Shown one piece after another: positions 4,371 to 7,584 of a DNA stretch of 7,584 nt. The stretch's first letter is position 1; each line of letters begins with the position of its first letter. The stretch lies in assembly GCA_913061425.1 (NCBI GenBank), contig CAJXUO010000062.1, positions 1 through 7,584 on the forward strand, read 5' to 3'. This stretch comes from an uncultured Lutibacter sp. (GTDB taxonomy: Bacteria; Bacteroidota; Bacteroidia; Flavobacteriales; Flavobacteriaceae). Under the pieces are notes generated by a model, which saw only the letters and a list, made by a program, of their open reading frames with translations, ran no database searches and was not told the origin of the DNA. The position numbers and the translations under genes were made by a program.

Positions 4371-7300
4371 ATGTACTTAATTTTTGACACAGAAACGACT
4401 GGATTACCCAAGAAATGGAAAGCACCAATAACCGATACTGACAATTGGCCAAGGTGTATACAAATTGCTTGGCAATTGCATGATGAATTTGGACAAATCG
4501 TTGAAAGTCAAGATTATTTAATAAAACCTGACGGTTTTAATATTCCATATGATGCTGAACAAATTCACGGAATATCTACACAACTAGCAGATAAAAAGGG
4601 CTTTGAACTCAATGAAGTTTTAGAGAAATTTAATATCGTATTATCAAAAACAAAATTTGTAGTTGGTCAAAACGTAGGTTTTGATTTAAATATTATGGGT
4701 TGTGAGTTTCACAGAATGGGAGTTGAATCACAACTAAATTCACTACCAACCTTAGATACGTGTACCGAAAAAACGGCACAACTTTGTCAACTCACAGGAG
4801 GACGAGGAGGACGATTTAAATTACCTACGCTAACAGAACTTCACAAACATTTATTTGGAATAGGATTTGGTGATGCACATAATGCAACTGCCGATGTTGA
4901 AGCAACTACTCGTTGTTTTTTAGAATTAATTAGAAAACGCCTTTTTACTTCAGAAGAATTAGATGTTACTCCTGACTTTTTTGAGAAATTCAATAAAATA
5001 AATCCGAAGGAGATTAGCTTAATTGGATTAAAGCACATCAATTTAAAAAAGGAAAGTAAAAAACTAAAAGCAACATCAGAAGTTAAAACTGAGATTCCTT
5101 CTAAAATAGCATCCGAAGATAAAAAGCAATTAAATGATGTTGCATTTACTCATTTACACAATCACTCACAATTCTCAATTCTCCAATCTACTGCAAGTAT
5201 ATCTGATCTTGTAAACGCAACCATAGAACATAAAATGCCAGCAGTTGCTCTTACTGATACTGGAAATATGATGGGAGTATTTTATTTTGTAAAAGAAATA
5301 TTAGCCCATAATAAATCTGTTGAAAAACATAATGAAAGTCTTGAAGAAGGCCAAGAGCCAAAACAAACGATTACTCCGATTATTGGAAGTCAGTTTAATG
5401 TTTGTGAAAATCATTTAGACAGAAGTCATAAGGATAATGGATATCAAATTGTATTGCTTGCCAAAAATAAAAAAGGGTATCATAATTTGGCGAAAATGTC
5501 ATCTATTTCGCACACCAAAGGTTTCTACTATGTTCCTCGAATTGATAAAAACATTATAGAGCAATACAAAGAAGATATCATTGTATTGAGTGGGAATATT
5601 TATGGTGAAATTTCAAGCAAAATTTTAAATATTGGAGAATCACAGGCAGAAGAAGCTTTAGTATGGTGGAAAAATACTTTTGGTGATGATTTTTACTTAG
5701 AAATAACAAATCACGGACAAGATAATGAAAGGCATATCAACGAGACGTTGGTTCAGTTTTCAAAAAAACATGCTGTTAAATTAGTCGCAACGAACGACAC
5801 TTTTTATATAGACAAGGCAGACGCAATACCTCATGATATATTACTATGTGTAAAAGACGGTGAGAAATTTGACACTCCAAAAGGACGTGGAAGAGGCTTT
5901 AGATATGGATTGCCGAATGACGAATATTATTTCAAGAGTTCTGATGAAATGAAAGAGTTATTTCAGAGTTTACCTGAAGCAATTCTAAACATTCAAGAGG
6001 TTGTTGATAAAATTGAAACGTATCCTCTAGCACGAGAAGTTTTACTTCCAAAGTTTGATATTCCTTCAGAGTTTATTCATTCAGAAGATGCTATTGATGG
6101 TGGAGTAAGAGGTGAAAACGCCTATTTAAAACACTTAACATTTGAAGGTGCCAAAAAAAGATATGGAGAGCTAGACCAAAATACGATTGAACGATTAGAT
6201 TTTGAATTGTCTATTATTGAAAAAACTGGATATCCAGGATATTTTTTAATTGTTTGGGATTTAATTGCAGAAGCAAGAAGAATGGATGTTTCTGTTGGTC
6301 CTGGTCGAGGATCTGCTGCAGGTTCTGTAGTAGCATACTGTTTATGGATAACCAATATTGATCCCATTAAATACGACTTACTTTTTGAGCGTTTCTTAAA
6401 TCCTGATCGTGTTTCACTTCCCGATATTGATATTGATTTTGATGACGAAGGAAGACAGAAAGTTATTGATTTTGTGATCAATAAATATGGGTCAAACAAT
6501 GTTGCTCAAATTATAACGTACGGAACAATGGCTGCTAAATCTTCTATTAGAGATACAGCTCGTGTTTTAGATTTACCACTTTCTGATGCAGATAGAATTG
6601 CGAAATTAATTCCGAATACGAAGCTGAATTACATTTTTGGAGACGACAAAAAAAGCAAGTCTAAAATTGCTGAATTACGTTCTGAAGATAAAATAAATGT
6701 TGGAGAATTACAATCTATTGCCGAAGGAACAGATCTTGCAGCAAAGACTATAAAACAAGCAATTGCTCTAGAAGGATCCGTTAGAAATACAGGTACACAC
6801 GCCTGTGGAGTCATTATTACTCCAGAAGATATCACCAATTTAATTCCAGTTGCAACCGCAAAAGATTCTGAGATGTTTGTAACTCAGTTTGACAATAATG
6901 TTGTTGAAAGTGCTGGTTTATTAAAAATGGATTTTTTAGGTTTAAAAACGTTATCATTAATAAAAGATACCGTTAAAATTGTCAAAGCATTACATGGAGT
7001 TACTTTAGTTCCAGATGATTTTTCTTTGGAAGATGAAAAGACCTATGAATTATTCCAAAAAGGAGAAACTATAGGGATTTTTCAATATGAGTCTGCAGGA
7101 ATGCAGAAGCACATGAAAGATTTACAGCCTACTACTTTTGCAGATTTAATTGCAATGAATGCCTTGTATCGTCCAGGACCAATGGAATATATTCCGCTAT
7201 TTATTATGCGAAAACACGGTAGAGAAGCTATTGAATATGACTTACCAGAAATGGAAGAATATTTGAAAGAAACCTATGGTGTAACGGTATATCAAGAGCA

Positions 7301-7584
7301 AGTGATGCTATTGTCTCAAAAACTAGCAAACTTTACAAAAGGTGAAGCCGATATGTTGCGTAAAGCAATGGGTAAAAAGATTTTCGCTCTTCTTGAAGAG
7401 TTGAAGCCAAAATTCATGGATGGTGGAAAAACCAATGGTCATCCTGAAGAAATATTAGAAAAAATATGGAAAGATTGGGAAGCATTTGCTGCATATGCCT
7501 TTAACAAATCTCACTCGACATGTTATGCATATATAGCCTATCAAACTGCTTATTTAAAAGCACACTATCCAGCAGAATACATGG
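4371..7584 (+). CDS. dnaE: DNA polymerase III alpha subunit with fused N-terminal DEDDh proofreading exonuclease (3' end outside window)
   Basis: The reading frame is open for 1071 codons to the window edge, with no stop, so the C-terminus (tandem HhH, OB-fold, tau-binding regions) is missing. Residues 1-187 form a DnaQ-like 3'-5' exonuclease: ExoI FDTETTGLP (D6, E8), ExoII GQNVGFD (D105) and ExoIII HNATADVEAT (H170, D175), a complete DEDDh set. A lysine-rich linker (about 220-255) leads to a PHP domain from 258 (THLHNHSQFSIL). The polymerase palm and thumb follow, with GPGRGSAAGS (643-652), LPDIDIDFDD (683-692; catalytic D685 and D687) and KMDFLGLKTL (852-861; third aspartate D854). The fingers include ALYRPGPMEYIP (931-942) and FNKSHS (1044-1049). 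This is the replicative polymerase, here with editing and synthesis in one chain. In the PHP domain, usual metal ligands are changed: TDTGN (T297 for His), GSQFNV (Q341 for Glu) and NDTFY (F478 for His). The start is set by the exonuclease motif beginning at codon 4. Divergent from rpsP. Confidence 0.97.
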   Translation, partial: MYLIFDTETTGLPKKWKAPITDTDNWPRCIQIAWQLHDEFGQIVESQDYLIKPDGFNIPYDAEQIHGISTQLADKKGFELNEVLEKFNIVLSKTKFVVGQNVGFDLNIMGCEFHRMGVESQLNSLPTLDTCTEKTAQLCQLTGGRGGRFKLPTLTELHKHLFGIGFGDAHNATADVEATTRCFLELIRKRLFTSEELDVTPDFFEKFNKINPKEISLIGLKHINLKKESKKLKATSEVKTEIPSKIASEDKKQLNDVAFTHLHNHSQFSILQSTASISDLVNATIEHKMPAVALTDTGNMMGVFYFVKEILAHNKSVEKHNESLEEGQEPKQTITPIIGSQFNVCENHLDRSHKDNGYQIVLLAKNKKGYHNLAKMSSISHTKGFYYVPRIDKNIIEQYKEDIIVLSGNIYGEISSKILNIGESQAEEALVWWKNTFGDDFYLEITNHGQDNERHINETLVQFSKKHAVKLVATNDTFYIDKADAIPHDILLCVKDGEKFDTPKGRGRGFRYGLPNDEYYFKSSDEMKELFQSLPEAILNIQEVVDKIETYPLAREVLLPKFDIPSEFIHSEDAIDGGVRGENAYLKHLTFEGAKKRYGELDQNTIERLDFELSIIEKTGYPGYFLIVWDLIAEARRMDVSVGPGRGSAAGSVVAYCLWITNIDPIKYDLLFERFLNPDRVSLPDIDIDFDDEGRQKVIDFVINKYGSNNVAQIITYGTMAAKSSIRDTARVLDLPLSDADRIAKLIPNTKLNYIFGDDKKSKSKIAELRSEDKINVGELQSIAEGTDLAAKTIKQAIALEGSVRNTGTHACGVIITPEDITNLIPVATAKDSEMFVTQFDNNVVESAGLLKMDFLGLKTLSLIKDTVKIVKALHGVTLVPDDFSLEDEKTYELFQKGETIGIFQYESAGMQKHMKDLQPTTFADLIAMNALYRPGPMEYIPLFIMRKHGREAIEYDLPEMEEYLKETYGVTVYQEQVMLLSQKLANFTKGEADMLRKAMGKKIFALLEELKPKFMDGGKTNGHPEEILEKIWKDWEAFAAYAFNKSHSTCYAYIAYQTAYLKAHYPAEYM

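Noticed and set aside
4841..6838. Minus-strand reading frames inside dnaE (4841-5041, 6122-6499, 6629-6838)
   Set aside because: All lie opposite strongly conserved polymerase or exonuclease motifs, and their serine-rich translations are typical antisense products.
4371..7584. Intein or frameshift in dnaE
   Set aside because: Inteins are known in some DnaE proteins, but the catalytic motifs from ExoI to FNKSHS follow one another in a single open frame with normal spacing and no splicing-domain motifs. The missing stop is only the window edge.
1..7584. Mobile element, prophage, CRISPR array, toxin-antitoxin or defence system
   Set aside because: No transposase, integrase, long terminal inverted repeats, direct-repeat array or toxin-antitoxin-like pair was seen. 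All genes are housekeeping or conserved small families with similar base composition.

Overview
The window looks like ordinary chromosomal housekeeping DNA from a member of the Bacteroidota, most likely family Flavobacteriaceae. The evidence is a low GC content, AT-rich leaders without Shine-Dalgarno sequences, several matches to the Bacteroidota -7 promoter box TAnnTTTG, a ribosomal protein S16 with a long Glu/Ala-rich tail, and a DNA polymerase III alpha subunit carrying a fused N-terminal DEDDh exonuclease. I cannot name a genus from the sequence alone.

Layout, left to right. On the minus strand, the first 64 codons of pckA (ATP-dependent phosphoenolpyruvate carboxykinase) run off the left edge (1-194). 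Upstream of pckA, on the same strand, is a small DUF423 membrane protein (273-662). Divergent from these, on the plus strand, is a two-gene unit: a DUF2007 protein (709-924) overlapping by 4 bp a saccharopine dehydrogenase-like enzyme (921-2291). This unit meets a leftward operon head-on, with only 7 bp between the two stop codons. A bidirectional hairpin terminator covers both gene ends. The leftward operon reads rpsP (S16), rimM (16S maturation factor), trmN6-like tRNA1(Val) A37 N6-methyltransferase (4136 down to 2299). It is a translation-apparatus operon in which the methyltransferase follows rimM where many bacteria have trmD and rplS.

A 234-bp divergent intergenic region (4137-4370) separates rpsP from dnaE. 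It holds -7 boxes facing each way, a perfect 10-bp-arm inverted repeat and small hairpins. dnaE starts at 4371 and stays open through 7584 (1071 codons) without reaching its stop.

I see no mobile element, phage gene, CRISPR array, tRNA or rRNA, and no clear sign of recent transfer. The most instructive protein is the exonuclease-polymerase fusion: its exonuclease keeps all five catalytic residues, while its PHP domain has lost several metal ligands. The best candidates for unexplained structure are short palindromic elements: one in the rpsP/dnaE divergent region, one in the pckA promoter spacer, and a perfect 16-bp palindrome just inside pckA. No clearly novel system is visible.
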